Shown here: piece after piece, positions 1 through 8,401 of the stretch
Layout of the letters: each line of letters begins with the position of its first letter
How positions within the stretch are numbered: position 1 is the stretch's first letter
NCBI GenBank assembly: GCA_036273715.1
Contig: DASUHB010000004.1
Location: forward strand, 1 to 57,122
DNA from: Gemmatimonadaceae bacterium
GTDB lineage: Bacteria; Gemmatimonadota; Gemmatimonadetes; Gemmatimonadales; Gemmatimonadaceae
Direction: 5' to 3'
Length of the DNA: 57,122 nucleotides
The notes under the pieces: model-generated
Database searches by the model: none
The model's input: the letters and a program-made list of their open reading frames with translations, nothing else
What the model was told of the DNA's origin: nothing
Program-made: the position numbers and the translations under genes

Positions 1-339
1 CTATTACACTATGCTGCATGGTTGCGCTGTAGTGTGCCTTACGCTGCATGCTTATCCTGCGAGGTTCCTCGATTTATCGCAAGAATTCGCTGCCTAAGTA
101 CGCGCGCTCCGAACAGCCTAGCCCTCATCCCATGGCAAGGGAAGCAGTTCCGCCGCGCGCGTGGGACACGCCGCCATGTTTAGGCTGCGACCGCACGCAG
201 TAGAATGAACGCGGACGTCGTGTAGACGCCGAGCGCCGGAGCGAGAGGCATAGGCGGTCCGCTGTTAGCGAAAGCGCCCGCGGGGCGGGCGCAAATCCTC
301 AGATCGTGTGTCAACCGACCGTACCGCGGTGATCGGATG
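1..339. other. Gene-free left edge
   Basis: I see no convincing coding region here. The first ~200 bases are less GC-rich than the rest of the window and have stops in all frames at short intervals. The only structure I can support is the hairpin at 274-292, listed separately. The stretch may hold the 3' flank of a gene lying outside the window. Confidence 0.5.
274..292 (-). terminator. Hairpin terminator after the flavin monooxygenase operon
   Basis: Perfect 8-bp arms GCGCCCGC/GCGGGCGC around a 3-base loop. On the minus strand the hairpin lies about 48 bases past the stop of the LLM monooxygenase gene and is followed by a short T-rich run (TTTCGCT). The T tract is weak, so the terminator call is moderate. 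Confidence 0.5.
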
Positions 340-1395
340 TCAGCTCGCCCGGCTCGCCGCCGCCCGCTCCCGCTCCACCAACGGCATCACCTGCTCCGCG
401 AACCGCTCCATCTCCTCGAACTGCGGGCTGCACTGCAGCAGCAGCAAGTTGAGCCCCGCCTTCTCGAGGTCGATGATCCGCTCCGCCACCTGCTCCGGCG
501 TGCCGACAAGCCCAGCGCGCAGCCCACGGTTAGACACCGAGTAATCCTCGAGACTCACCTGCTGCTCGAGCTTCGTGTTCGAGATCCAATCCTGATAGTT
601 GTTGTAGCCCGGCGACCCCGGCGACACGTTGGTGATCCGCTCCATCTCGCGCCGCGCCTCTCGCTCCGTGTCCCGGACGATGAAGTACGCCGCCATTCCG
701 TACGTCATCGGTTCCGCGCCCACCGCTTCGCGACGTTGCGTCATGTCGGCGATCTTGGGCGCGATGCGCTCGGCCGGATCGCCGTGCATGACGTATGCAT
801 CGCATGCGCGCGCGATGAGCGTCTTGGCCGCTTCCGATTCGCCGCCCGCATAGATCGTGGGGCGCGGCGCGCGCGCCGGCTTGGGCTCCAACACCAAGTC
901 ATCCACGTTGTAGTAGCGGCCGTGATACGAAAACGTGGGCTCGTGCCACGCGCCGTCGAGCACGTCGAGCCACTCCGCGGTGCGAGCGTACCGGTCGTCG
1001 TGCTGGTCGAACTGCACGCCGTACCGGCGCGCCTCGTCCGACCACCAGCTCGACACCACGTTGAGCGCCAAGCGCCCGTGCGCGATCTGGTCGATGTTCG
1101 CCGCCTGCTTCGCGAGAATGGCCGGCGAATGAAACGTCGGCCTAACGGCGACCATGAGTTCCAGCCGCTCCGTCACCGCCGCCAGCGCGGCCGCCGTCGA
1201 CCAGGCGTCGAGCGCCGGCGCATCGATGCCCTTGATGTCGTTCAGAAAGAGCTCGGCGATGAGCGTGATGTCGTAGCCGATCTCTTCGCTGCGACGCGCC
1301 AACCGCCTCACGTAGTCCCAACTGCTGTCCATGTTCTCGTCCGGCACGTTGCGCAGCCAGCCGCCGAACACCGGAAGCCAATAGCCATACCGCAT
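340..1395 (-). CDS. LLM-class flavin-dependent monooxygenase (SfnG/SsuD-like)
   Basis: A 351-residue member of the bacterial luciferase-like, FMNH2-dependent monooxygenase family, closest in look to the alkanesulfonate/dimethyl-sulfone monooxygenases (SsuD, SfnG). The N-terminus MRYGYWLPVFGGW, the region around VVSSWWSDEARRYG and the late YAGGESEAAKTL phosphate-binding-like segment fit that family, and the length is normal. The ATG overlaps the stop of the upstream ATP-grasp gene by one base (TAATG), so the two are translationally coupled. Together with the FMN reductase two genes upstream this makes a two-component monooxygenase: the reductase supplies FMNH2 and this enzyme uses it with O2. 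The substrate cannot be read from the sequence; a sulfonate or sulfone is the family-based guess. Confidence 0.85.
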   Translation of the reverse strand: MRYGYWLPVFGGWLRNVPDENMDSSWDYVRRLARRSEEIGYDITLIAELFLNDIKGIDAPALDAWSTAAALAAVTERLELMVAVRPTFHSPAILAKQAANIDQIAHGRLALNVVSSWWSDEARRYGVQFDQHDDRYARTAEWLDVLDGAWHEPTFSYHGRYYNVDDLVLEPKPARAPRPTIYAGGESEAAKTLIARACDAYVMHGDPAERIAPKIADMTQRREAVGAEPMTYGMAAYFIVRDTEREARREMERITNVSPGSPGYNNYQDWISNTKLEQQVSLEDYSVSNRGLRAGLVGTPEQVAERIIDLEKAGLNLLLLQCSPQFEEMERFAEQVMPLVERERAAASRAS

Positions 1396-2375
1396 TACGC
1401 CGCCTCCACCGTCGTTAGGCCCGCGCGCGTCTCGAGGTAGTCCGCGAGCCGGGCGAAGGGGTCGAACCCGATGACGTTGGGCGCGTCGGCCACGAAGTTG
1501 GACAACGCGTTGATGTCGTAGAAGTAGTGCCTGCCATCGCGATCGTCGACGAGATACTCGATCCCGCCCACGTCCAGCTTGGCCGCGCGCGCGATGCGCT
1601 CCACCTGCGCGATGACGTCGCGCGGCGGGTGCGCCGCCTCGACCCGCATGCCGGTGCGAGGCGCGTCGATCGCACAGGCGCCGCGCACCAGCTCCACCCC
1701 ATCCGTGCGCTGGCAGGCGTCGGCGGGACAGAGATCGTACGAGCCGGTCGCCGGATAGACGTTGATCGCGTACAGATACTCGCCGCCCAACGTTTCGACG
1801 CGCGTGATGTGCCCGTCGCGCAAGGGGCACGACTCCTGCACCAGCGCCGTGCCGTCGATGCCTAACGCAACCGAGCCGCGTGCAGTCTCGTCGGCCAGCG
1901 CCTCCGGGGTGTCGTAGCGCACGATGCCCGCGCCGCTCCCGCCCACGTTGGCCTTGACCAGCACCGGGAACCGGAGTCCCGCCGCGGCGCCCGGCGCTTC
2001 GGCCGCGTCGTTGATCACCACGGCGCGCGGATACGGCAGGCCCAACCCGTCGAGCAGACCGAGCTGCGTTGCCTTCGACAACTCGAGTGCATAGACGGCC
2101 GACCCGTTCACCGTGGGCACGCCGATGCGCTCCAGGTGCCGCAGCCAGTGCAGCGTGTAGTAGAGCGACTGCGCGTGCCCGCGCAGGTACGCCGACGGGC
2201 TCGCGCGATTGAACACGAGCGAGTACGGCGACTGGCGTTCCGACGGATCGAACCGATGCGACGCGGCGTCGAGCCGCACGTACGGCGTGCCGCGACGATC
2301 GAGCTCGGCGAACAGCGGCCGGAACCAGTCGGGATGCTCGTGAAAAATGGCAATCGGTCGATCGACGACGGACAT
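1395..2375 (-). CDS. ATP-grasp (RimK-like) ligase
   Basis: A 326-residue protein with the ATP-grasp fold: a nucleotide-binding lysine in FPVLVKANVGGSGAG, and a C-terminal metal-binding segment YFYDINALSNF. Such enzymes join a carboxylate to an amine or thiol with ATP; the substrate here is unknown. Start choice: an in-frame TTG at 2384 touches the FMN-reductase stop, but a GGAGAG Shine-Dalgarno lies 9 bases before the ATG at 2375 and would abut the TTG, so I prefer 2375. It sits between an FMN reductase and an LLM monooxygenase in one tight operon, which suggests it makes or modifies the substrate of the monooxygenase. That pathway role is inference. Confidence 0.8.
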   Translation of the reverse strand: MSVVDRPIAIFHEHPDWFRPLFAELDRRGTPYVRLDAASHRFDPSERQSPYSLVFNRASPSAYLRGHAQSLYYTLHWLRHLERIGVPTVNGSAVYALELSKATQLGLLDGLGLPYPRAVVINDAAEAPGAAAGLRFPVLVKANVGGSGAGIVRYDTPEALADETARGSVALGIDGTALVQESCPLRDGHITRVETLGGEYLYAINVYPATGSYDLCPADACQRTDGVELVRGACAIDAPRTGMRVEAAHPPRDVIAQVERIARAAKLDVGGIEYLVDDRDGRHYFYDINALSNFVADAPNVIGFDPFARLADYLETRAGLTTVEAA

Positions 2376-2380
2376 GTGTG

Positions 2381-2950
2381 TCAACTCTCCATGGAAGACG
2401 ACGACATCGCTCCGCGAACCGCACGAAGCCCTTCGGCGAGAGCAACCGCTTCGCCGGCGGCCATCCTCGCCCGCGCCATCAACTCAGCGTTAGGCGACCG
2501 TTCGATGAACTCGGCGTCCGTGCCGTAGACGCCGGCGGCCACGACGACCGCGCCGACGCTTGCGAGGAGCGGACGCAGCCCGTGATCGATGCACAGCGCG
2601 TGCGACGGCCCGCCGCCGGTCGCGATCGGAATCGCAACCTTCCCGCCTAACGCACCCGCAGCAAACAGGTCGCAAAACACTTTGAGTAGTCCGCTGTAGG
2701 TGGCGCGATATACCGGCGTGCTCACCGCCACGATGTCCGCCGCCGCCACCGATGCCAACGCCTGCTCCACCTCCGGCGCGGCGCGGCGGCCCAGCAACCC
2801 GTCGGCCGGCACGGTCGCGAGATCGACGAGCGTCGCCGCCACGCCGAGCGCGCCTAACGCCGCCAGCACGTCCTCCAAAAGACGCCTCGACTTCGACGCG
2901 GCGGAGGGACTGCCGGAAATGCCGACAACGGAAAAACCGTTTGAGCTCAA
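2381..2950 (-). CDS. NAD(P)H-dependent FMN reductase (SsuE-like)
   Basis: About 189 residues of flavodoxin-like FMN reductase. The N-terminal FMN phosphate loop reads GISGSPSAASKSR and the flavin-contact segment reads TPVYRATYSGLLKVF, both typical of SsuE/MsuE. It probably delivers reduced FMN to the LLM monooxygenase encoded two genes downstream. I chose a TTG start at 2950 because an AGGAAGG Shine-Dalgarno lies about 6 bases before it and the residues that follow run straight into the flavodoxin fold. Longer in-frame versions up to 3007 would add a stretch with no family resemblance. The gene ends 6 bases before the preferred start of the ATP-grasp gene. Confidence 0.82.
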   Translation of the reverse strand: MSSNGFSVVGISGSPSAASKSRRLLEDVLAALGALGVAATLVDLATVPADGLLGRRAAPEVEQALASVAAADIVAVSTPVYRATYSGLLKVFCDLFAAGALGGKVAIPIATGGGPSHALCIDHGLRPLLASVGAVVVAAGVYGTDAEFIERSPNAELMARARMAAGEAVALAEGLRAVRGAMSSSSMES

Positions 2951-3022
2951 AGGACCCTTCCTCACACCAACACCTGGGACGCACCGAACCGTTCCCGATC
3001 CGGCCATACCGTGACACGAAAC

Positions 3023-3054
3023 GGCCCGACTCTCCGAGCACAGAGAGTCAGGCC
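3023..3054 (-). terminator. Hairpin between the ParS-like gene and the FMN reductase operon
   Basis: Stem GGCC-GACTCTC / GAGAGTC-GGCC with one mismatch and an 8-base loop, lying about 47 bases past the stop at 3101 and 73 bases before the FMN reductase start. On the minus strand it is followed by GTTTCGTGTC. A terminator for the upstream gene is the simplest reading. Because it sits in the leader of a flavin/sulfur-type operon it could also be part of an attenuator; I see no riboswitch consensus. Confidence 0.45.
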
Positions 3055-3100
3055 GGACTCGACGATGACGCGCTGCATGCGTGCGCCTTAAGCAAGCATC

Positions 3101-3475
3101 TTAGACGGGCGCGCACGTCTGGGTCAAGCGCGTGCGCGCAGCCCGCCACGGACGGTGCCACTCACGCACGGCGAGCTCTTCAACGGCTCCAACGCGGCCG
3201 ACCAGGAGCGCCTCGAGCGCACTCGAGTCCTCAAGCTCGGCCCGCGACTGCCGCAACCAGTGTCGGACGACATCATCGTCGGCGTACACGTCCCGCAGCA
3301 CCGCCAACACGAAGCGCAAACCTCGCAACCGGCGCGCGGTGCGCAGCAGCGTCGAGTCGCCGAAGATGCTCAGCGGCAGTCCAGCGTGCGCCGCAAGCTC
3401 GGCGTGCGTCGGGGTCCTCACGCCAGGACCGCAAAGCCACTTCTCGAGCTCATCCCTGCCCATCACTTGGGTCAT
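3101..3475 (-). CDS. ParS/MbcA-like (DUF2384) antitoxin-domain protein
   Basis: A 124-residue protein whose second half (DVYADDDVVRHWLRQSR, then ALEALLVGRVGAVEELA) resembles the Xre/MbcA/ParS toxin-binding domain: a 'WLR..N..L' type helix followed by a 'P...L..G..AVE.L' helix. Antitoxins with this domain normally pair with a RES-domain toxin, but no RES gene is beside it, so it is either an orphan or a relative with another job. A second ATG lies four codons in (3463). Family assignment is by eye and moderate. Confidence 0.5.
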   Translation of the reverse strand: MTQVMGRDELEKWLCGPGVRTPTHAELAAHAGLPLSIFGDSTLLRTARRLRGLRFVLAVLRDVYADDDVVRHWLRQSRAELEDSSALEALLVGRVGAVEELAVREWHRPWRAARTRLTQTCAPV

Positions 3476-3612
3476 TGCCCATCGCCTCCGCCGCGCGACT
3501 GGCTCGCACGCGCGACAGCCATTACAATAGTAGTTCGGTGTGTCTTCGGTTTTTGAAAGCTAGCAGATGATTCGGAGGACCACAAGAGAGGCGCGACGCT
3601 GGTGTCCGATGC

Positions 3613-4314
3613 GTGCAAAATGAATTGCGACTGATACCATCGTTTCCGATGAGATTCGACATGCCATCGAGCCCCATCGTCGCGCAGGCCGAGTTGCCTT
3701 ATCACCGTGGGGCCGAGCAACTTATGTCTATGCCTTCGACTCGACCGCGCCGCTGGACGGAAGAGGAAGTCGCGCGCCTTATCGATGAACGCCCGGGCTA
3801 CACGCCCCGGTACGAGCTCGTCGACGGGGAGCTGTTAGTTACGTCTCCACCGACGACGCGGCATCAGCGAGCGTTGATGCAACTGGCCTTCAGACTTGGC
3901 CCGTACCTCAGCGAGCAACGGATCGGCGAGGTACTGTTCGGGCCGGTTGACTTTCGGTTGCGCCCAGGGACGCGCTTCGAACCCGACCTGTGCGTCATTC
4001 CCGCGCCTAACGGACTTCTTTCGGCCGCCGTGGATCCGATTCGGCACGCAATGCTCATCTGTGAAGCCCTGTCCCCGAGCTCGCTGCGGCATGATCGCTT
4101 CACCAAGCGCCGAGCGTTCCAGCGTGATCGCGTACCTGAATACTGGATTGTGGACGGCACGTCCGAAACGTTCGAGGTTTGGCACCCGGACGACGAAAGC
4201 GCCAGGGTCATTGCCGACCGCCTAACGTGGCGCCCGGAGGGGTGCACGGCCCTGTTCGAGCTCGACGTGAAAGACCTGTTCGCGAGTATCGCCGACGGCG
4301 CGCCGTTGCGCTGA
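3613..4314 (+). CDS. Uma2 family (DUF820) PD-(D/E)XK-type protein, copy 1
   Basis: Up to 233 residues. The Uma2 core is clear: PGYTPRYELVDGELLV, then the nuclease-like triad candidates D125 (RFEPD), E151 (ICEALS) and K165 (TKRRAFQR), ending in VPEYWIVD. The family has a restriction-endonuclease-like fold, but the cellular function is not established. The GTG at 3613 has no good Shine-Dalgarno; ATGs at 3649 and 3661 are reasonable alternatives because the three paralogues at 11-13 kb begin nearer that point. It is the most diverged of the four Uma2 copies in the window. A TACAAT -10-like hexamer lies at 3523-3528, without a clear -35. Confidence 0.8.
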   Translation: MQNELRLIPSFPMRFDMPSSPIVAQAELPYHRGAEQLMSMPSTRPRRWTEEEVARLIDERPGYTPRYELVDGELLVTSPPTTRHQRALMQLAFRLGPYLSEQRIGEVLFGPVDFRLRPGTRFEPDLCVIPAPNGLLSAAVDPIRHAMLICEALSPSSLRHDRFTKRRAFQRDRVPEYWIVDGTSETFEVWHPDDESARVIADRLTWRPEGCTALFELDVKDLFASIADGAPLR

Positions 4315-4359
4315 CCCACACTCGGCGCCATTCTTCGGGCGCGGTCGCACCGCGTCCCC

Positions 4360-7290
4360 ATGACGCACACGGATTTCATTCCGAGCACCAATCACCCCAC
4401 CCCGTCGCAGCGGCGCGCGATCGAAGCCGAACCGCGCTCCCTGCTCGTGCTCGCCGGCCCCGGCGCGGGCAAGACGTTCTGCCTCATCGAGCGCATTCGA
4501 TACCTCATCGAACAGCACGGGTTCGATCCGTCGCGCATCTGCGTCTTCACGTTCACCAATAAGGCCGCCGGCGAGATTGCGCACCGTCTCGAGACACGCG
4601 CCGGACTCGCGGACGCCGCGCAGCGCATCACGCGCGGCACGATCCACGCGTTCTGCGCCGATTTGCTGCGGCGCTACGGCGAGGACATCGGGTTGCCGGC
4701 CGGCTTCGGCCTCGCCGACGAGGATTATCAGTTAGGCGTCCTGCGCCGGATCGAAGGCCCTCGCCGCTGGCATCGCCACACGCTCACGCAGTTCTCGGCG
4801 TTCCGGTTTCGCAACATCGGCCTGCATCACGATTCGCTCGTCCTGTTCGACGCGTACGAGCGTCACCTCGTGCGACGCAACGTGCTCGACTTCGATCATC
4901 TCGTGATCAAGGCCGCGGAGCTCATGGAGCGCTCGCCGCGCGCGGCGGAGATTCGCACGCGATGGGACGTCGTGCTCGTCGATGAATTCCAGGATCTGAA
5001 TCGCGTGCAGTATCGCATCATCCGCGGGCTGGCCCGGGACCATCGCCACGTCTTCGCGGTGGGCGACGACGAGCAATCGATTTACTCCTGGGCCGGCGCC
5101 GACCGCGCCGTGTTCACCACCTTCGACCAGGAATTCCAGTTAGGCGAGCGCCGGATCCACCTCGAGGAGAATCGCCGCTGCCCGCGCACCGTGTTTGCGC
5201 TCGCCCGCACGCTCATCGAGCACAACCCGCCGATCTTCACCGACAAGATCGTGCCGCGCGCCGATCGCGACGACACCTTCGCCGTGCAGGCAGTGGATTT
5301 CGACACCGACGACGATGAAGCCGCCTGGCTCGTCGCCGACATCGCGCGGGATCGCCGCGACCACCCCGATCTCGATTTCGGCGACGTCGCCGTATTGTAC
5401 CGGAAACACGAAATCGGCGAGCGCGTCGAGACGGAGCTCGTGAACGCCGGCGTGCCCTGCCGCCTCGCTGCGGGGCGGGCGCTGGCAGAAGACCCCGTAG
5501 TGTCGTACCTCATCGCCGCGCTTCGCGTGATCGCGCGCCCCGACGATGCGCTGCTGCGGGACGGGTTCCTGCGCACCGTGCTGCCGCAATCGACCTTGCT
5601 CGAAGCCGAAGCGATGCAGACCACCGGCGCGAACGATTTGCGGGTGAAGTTAGGCCACATGCAGGCGCGCCTGCCGCGCCACGACGAGCGCGGCAAGCAG
5701 ATCCGCCGCGCGACGGCCGACCTGCGCAACCTCGAGGCGGTCGGCAAGCAACACCCATCGGTCGCGGCGTTGGTCCAGGAGCTGCTCTCGCGCCGCGTCG
5801 GCATGCTCCAGTCGGTGCTCGGCGACCATCTGGACGACATCAGCGATCCGGCGTCGGTCCCGGAAGTGGTGCGCATCGCCGAGCGGCTGCGCGACGCACG
5901 GGCGCGCGGCGCGCGGCTCTGGATCCCTCCGTTAGGCGGCGCGGGCATCGCCATCGCCGGCATGCTCGGCGATCTCAACGTGCGCGCCGTGCGCGGCGAC
6001 CCGCCGCCGGACTCGTCCCTGCATCTCACCGCCGCCGATGCGCCGACACTCGGACTGCCGCTCGCCGTGTTCAAGGCTGGACAGCTCCTCGAGATGACCG
6101 ACACGCGCTCGGCGTTCACCAACTACACCGCCGTCGACCTCGAAACCACCAGCGCCGTCGCGGCCACCACGGAGATCGTGGAGATCGCCGCGGTGCGGGT
6201 GCGCGACGGCACGGTGGTCGACACCTACTCGTCGTTGGTCAAGCCGAAGGGTCCCATTCCGGCCGACGCATCGGCCACACACGGCATTCACGACGCCGAC
6301 GTCGCCGGCGCGCCGCCCATCGCCGAGGTCTGGCCGGCCTTCCGGTCGTTCTGCGGCGACGATGTCATCGTCGCCCACAACGGCCACCACTTCGATTTCC
6401 CGATCCTCAGGCGCACGGCCAAGGCGCTCAACGGATCGTTCGACCTCAGCCTGTTCGATACGCTGCCGCTGGCGCGCGACCTGTTCCCGACGAGCCGCCG
6501 GTTAGGCGACTTGTCCCGCCAGCTCGGCATCCCCACCGGGCAATCGCACCGGGCGCTGGACGACACGGTGGCGCTGGCCAAGCTGCTGCCGGCGCTCGAG
6601 GAACGCAAACTCTCCCGCGCCCGCAAAACTGCGTTAGGCCACATGCTCGGCCCCCTCGGCGTTGCGTTAGGGTTGGATGACAGCGGGCCCCCGTGCGCGG
6701 AGGCGGCGCTGTTTGCCCGGATCACGAGGCCGTTTGCGTTAGGTAAGTACAGCACGTGCCTGGACTGGTACGAGCGCCACCGCGGCGCCGACGCGTCCCT
6801 CCCCTCCCTCCACGACCTGATCGAACGGTTGGGCGGCGTCGCGCTCATGCTGCGCATCCGCGCCGAAAAGACAGCGGACGAACGCTATCCAACGGTCATG
6901 GCGCGGCTTCGCCGCCTCATCGCCGAGATTCCCGACGGCACCCTGCAAGAGCAGCTGACCGATCTGCTCGAACGCATCGTGCTGTCGAAGTGGGATGGCC
7001 ACGACCCCGAACGCGGACGCGTGAATCTCCTCACCCTGCACTCGACCAAGGGTCTCGAGTTCTCTCGCGTCTACATCGTGGGCGCGGAAGACGGCGAGAT
7101 GCCCGGCGGCACCAACGCCAAGCCTGCCACCGAAGAGGAGATCCAGGAGGCCCGTCGCGTGCTGTACGTCGGCATGACGCGGACCATCGATCGCCTGGTG
7201 CTCACGCGCGTCCGGACGCGCGGCGAGAAACGCACGGGCGGCCATCGGTTCCTCGATGAAATGCGCCTGACGCCGAGCGCGCCGGCATGA
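4360..7290 (+). CDS. UvrD/PcrA-type helicase with embedded DEDDh 3'-5' exonuclease
   Basis: 976 residues, superfamily 1A helicase. Q-motif PTPSQRRAI at 13-21, Walker A GPGAGKT at 33-39, Walker B VDEFQD at 207-212, motif III GDDEQSIYSWAGA at 235-247, a motif-IV-like ENRRCP near 270, motif V LLTLHSTKGLEF at 890-901, and motif VI RRVLYVGMTR at 932-941. Between motifs IV and V lies a complete DnaQ/RNase T-like exonuclease (about 588-745): DLETT at 593-597, VAHNGHHFDF at 671-680, SHRALDDT at 729-736, the last carrying the DEDDh histidine. One protein thus combines ATP-driven unwinding with 3'-5' exonuclease activity, presumably in DNA repair. The downstream hydrolase gene overlaps it by 4 bp. Confidence 0.9.
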   Translation: MTHTDFIPSTNHPTPSQRRAIEAEPRSLLVLAGPGAGKTFCLIERIRYLIEQHGFDPSRICVFTFTNKAAGEIAHRLETRAGLADAAQRITRGTIHAFCADLLRRYGEDIGLPAGFGLADEDYQLGVLRRIEGPRRWHRHTLTQFSAFRFRNIGLHHDSLVLFDAYERHLVRRNVLDFDHLVIKAAELMERSPRAAEIRTRWDVVLVDEFQDLNRVQYRIIRGLARDHRHVFAVGDDEQSIYSWAGADRAVFTTFDQEFQLGERRIHLEENRRCPRTVFALARTLIEHNPPIFTDKIVPRADRDDTFAVQAVDFDTDDDEAAWLVADIARDRRDHPDLDFGDVAVLYRKHEIGERVETELVNAGVPCRLAAGRALAEDPVVSYLIAALRVIARPDDALLRDGFLRTVLPQSTLLEAEAMQTTGANDLRVKLGHMQARLPRHDERGKQIRRATADLRNLEAVGKQHPSVAALVQELLSRRVGMLQSVLGDHLDDISDPASVPEVVRIAERLRDARARGARLWIPPLGGAGIAIAGMLGDLNVRAVRGDPPPDSSLHLTAADAPTLGLPLAVFKAGQLLEMTDTRSAFTNYTAVDLETTSAVAATTEIVEIAAVRVRDGTVVDTYSSLVKPKGPIPADASATHGIHDADVAGAPPIAEVWPAFRSFCGDDVIVAHNGHHFDFPILRRTAKALNGSFDLSLFDTLPLARDLFPTSRRLGDLSRQLGIPTGQSHRALDDTVALAKLLPALEERKLSRARKTALGHMLGPLGVALGLDDSGPPCAEAALFARITRPFALGKYSTCLDWYERHRGADASLPSLHDLIERLGGVALMLRIRAEKTADERYPTVMARLRRLIAEIPDGTLQEQLTDLLERIVLSKWDGHDPERGRVNLLTLHSTKGLEFSRVYIVGAEDGEMPGGTNAKPATEEEIQEARRVLYVGMTRTIDRLVLTRVRTRGEKRTGGHRFLDEMRLTPSAPA

Positions 7291-7952
7291 GCCAGCCGTG
7301 GACCGTGGCCGTCGGGCCCGAGACGACATCGGCCACCTATGACGCTGCGTTAGGCGTTGCCGATGCTGCGCTCTTCGTCGGCGCGCACGGCGCGGGCGGA
7401 AACATGAGCGACCGAAGTATGGTCGCCACCGCCAAGGCGCTCACCGCCCGCGGGATCGGCGTCGTGCGATTCAACTTTCTCTACAGAGAAAAGAAGCGCG
7501 GCCGGCCCGATCAGATGCCCGTCCTCCAGGACACGGTGGCTGCAGTCGTCGAACACGCGCGCAGAGAGCTCGGCCCCAAACGGGTCGTGATCGGCGGCCG
7601 GTCGATGGGCGGTCGAGCCGCGTCCATGCTCGCGGCCCAGGGGTTCGCGGCTGACGGCCTGTTGTTGCTGGCCTATCCGCTGCATCCGCCGGGAAAGACC
7701 GGCCAGCTGCGCGATGCGCACCTGCCTGACATTCGGATGCCGGTGCTGTGCTTCTGCGGCACGCGGGATCCGTTCATCACGCGCGACATCATGGAGCGCG
7801 CGCTTCAACGAATGACGGCGCCGTGGGAGATGCATTGGGTGGAAGGTGCGGACCACAGTTTTCACGTGCTCAAGTCGTCGGGGCGAACCGATGCGGCGGT
7901 CATGGAGGATATGGCCGCCACCGCGCGGCGATGGATCGACCGCGCGCTTTAG
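7287..7952 (+). CDS. Alpha/beta hydrolase (dienelactone-hydrolase-like)
   Basis: 221 residues. The nucleophile elbow is GGRSMGG with Ser106; Asp161 (CGTRDPF) and His190 (GADHSF) complete a plausible catalytic triad. This matches small alpha/beta hydrolases of the KANL3/Tex30-like group. No signal peptide, so cytoplasmic. It starts inside the helicase stop (ATGA overlap), so the two are translationally coupled, although no shared function is obvious. Substrate unknown. Confidence 0.8.
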   Translation: MSQPWTVAVGPETTSATYDAALGVADAALFVGAHGAGGNMSDRSMVATAKALTARGIGVVRFNFLYREKKRGRPDQMPVLQDTVAAVVEHARRELGPKRVVIGGRSMGGRAASMLAAQGFAADGLLLLAYPLHPPGKTGQLRDAHLPDIRMPVLCFCGTRDPFITRDIMERALQRMTAPWEMHWVEGADHSFHVLKSSGRTDAAVMEDMAATARRWIDRAL

Positions 7953-8035
7953 GCGTGGGGGTGCGTTGCGCCAGACGCCAGTCTTTGCCTTGAGACAACA
8001 CCACCATTCGACGTCCGCTTTGCGAGGAGAACACG

Positions 8036-8401
8036 ATGCAATACGCGCTGCTGATTTACGAATTGCCGCGAGCTTTCGAGGCGCGCAAGAACGACGAGGA
8101 CCCGTACATCGGCGCCTGGCGCGCGTACTACAAGGCCATCGTCGAGGCCGGCGTGTACGTTGGCGGCGATGCGCTCGAGATCCCCGAGACCGCGACGACC
8201 GTGCGCCTTACGAACGGCACGCGACGCGTGCAAGATGGCCCGTGCGCCGAGTCGAAGGAGCAACTCGCGGGCATCTGTGTGCTGGAGCTTCCATCGCTCG
8301 ATGCCGCGCTCGATTGGGCGGCACGGTGCCCCGCGTCGTCGCTCGGCGCTGTCGAGGTCCGGCCGGTCAGTCACGAGGCGAGGATCCGGATCACCGGATG
8401 A
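8036..8401 (+). CDS. YCII-related / DGPF domain protein
   Basis: 121 residues. It carries the signature QDGPCAESKEQLAG, a DGPF-type variant in which the fourth residue is C, in a YciI-like ferredoxin fold. A strong Shine-Dalgarno (GAGGAGA) precedes the ATG. It overlaps the following ECF42 sigma factor gene by 4 bp. DGPF proteins are the characteristic neighbours of ECF42 sigma factors; this pair matches that known arrangement, although the biochemical role of DGPF proteins is not settled. Confidence 0.88.
   Translation: MQYALLIYELPRAFEARKNDEDPYIGAWRAYYKAIVEAGVYVGGDALEIPETATTVRLTNGTRRVQDGPCAESKEQLAGICVLELPSLDAALDWAARCPASSLGAVEVRPVSHEARIRITG

Noticed and set aside
337-1440. Long open frame opposite the LLM monooxygenase
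   Set aside because: It is arginine/histidine-rich with no family pattern, a typical by-product of high-GC DNA opposite a real gene. Similar long antisense frames opposite the permeases, kinases, helicase and ligD were left out for the same reason.
3023-3054. SAM riboswitch before the FMN reductase operon
   Set aside because: The hairpin alone is present; no SAM-I, SAM-II or other riboswitch core could be matched, so I list it only as a terminator or attenuator.
340-3475. Biosynthetic RiPP cluster
   Set aside because: The ATP-grasp enzyme raised the possibility of a peptide modification cluster, but I found no short precursor gene with a leader/core pattern or a transporter nearby.
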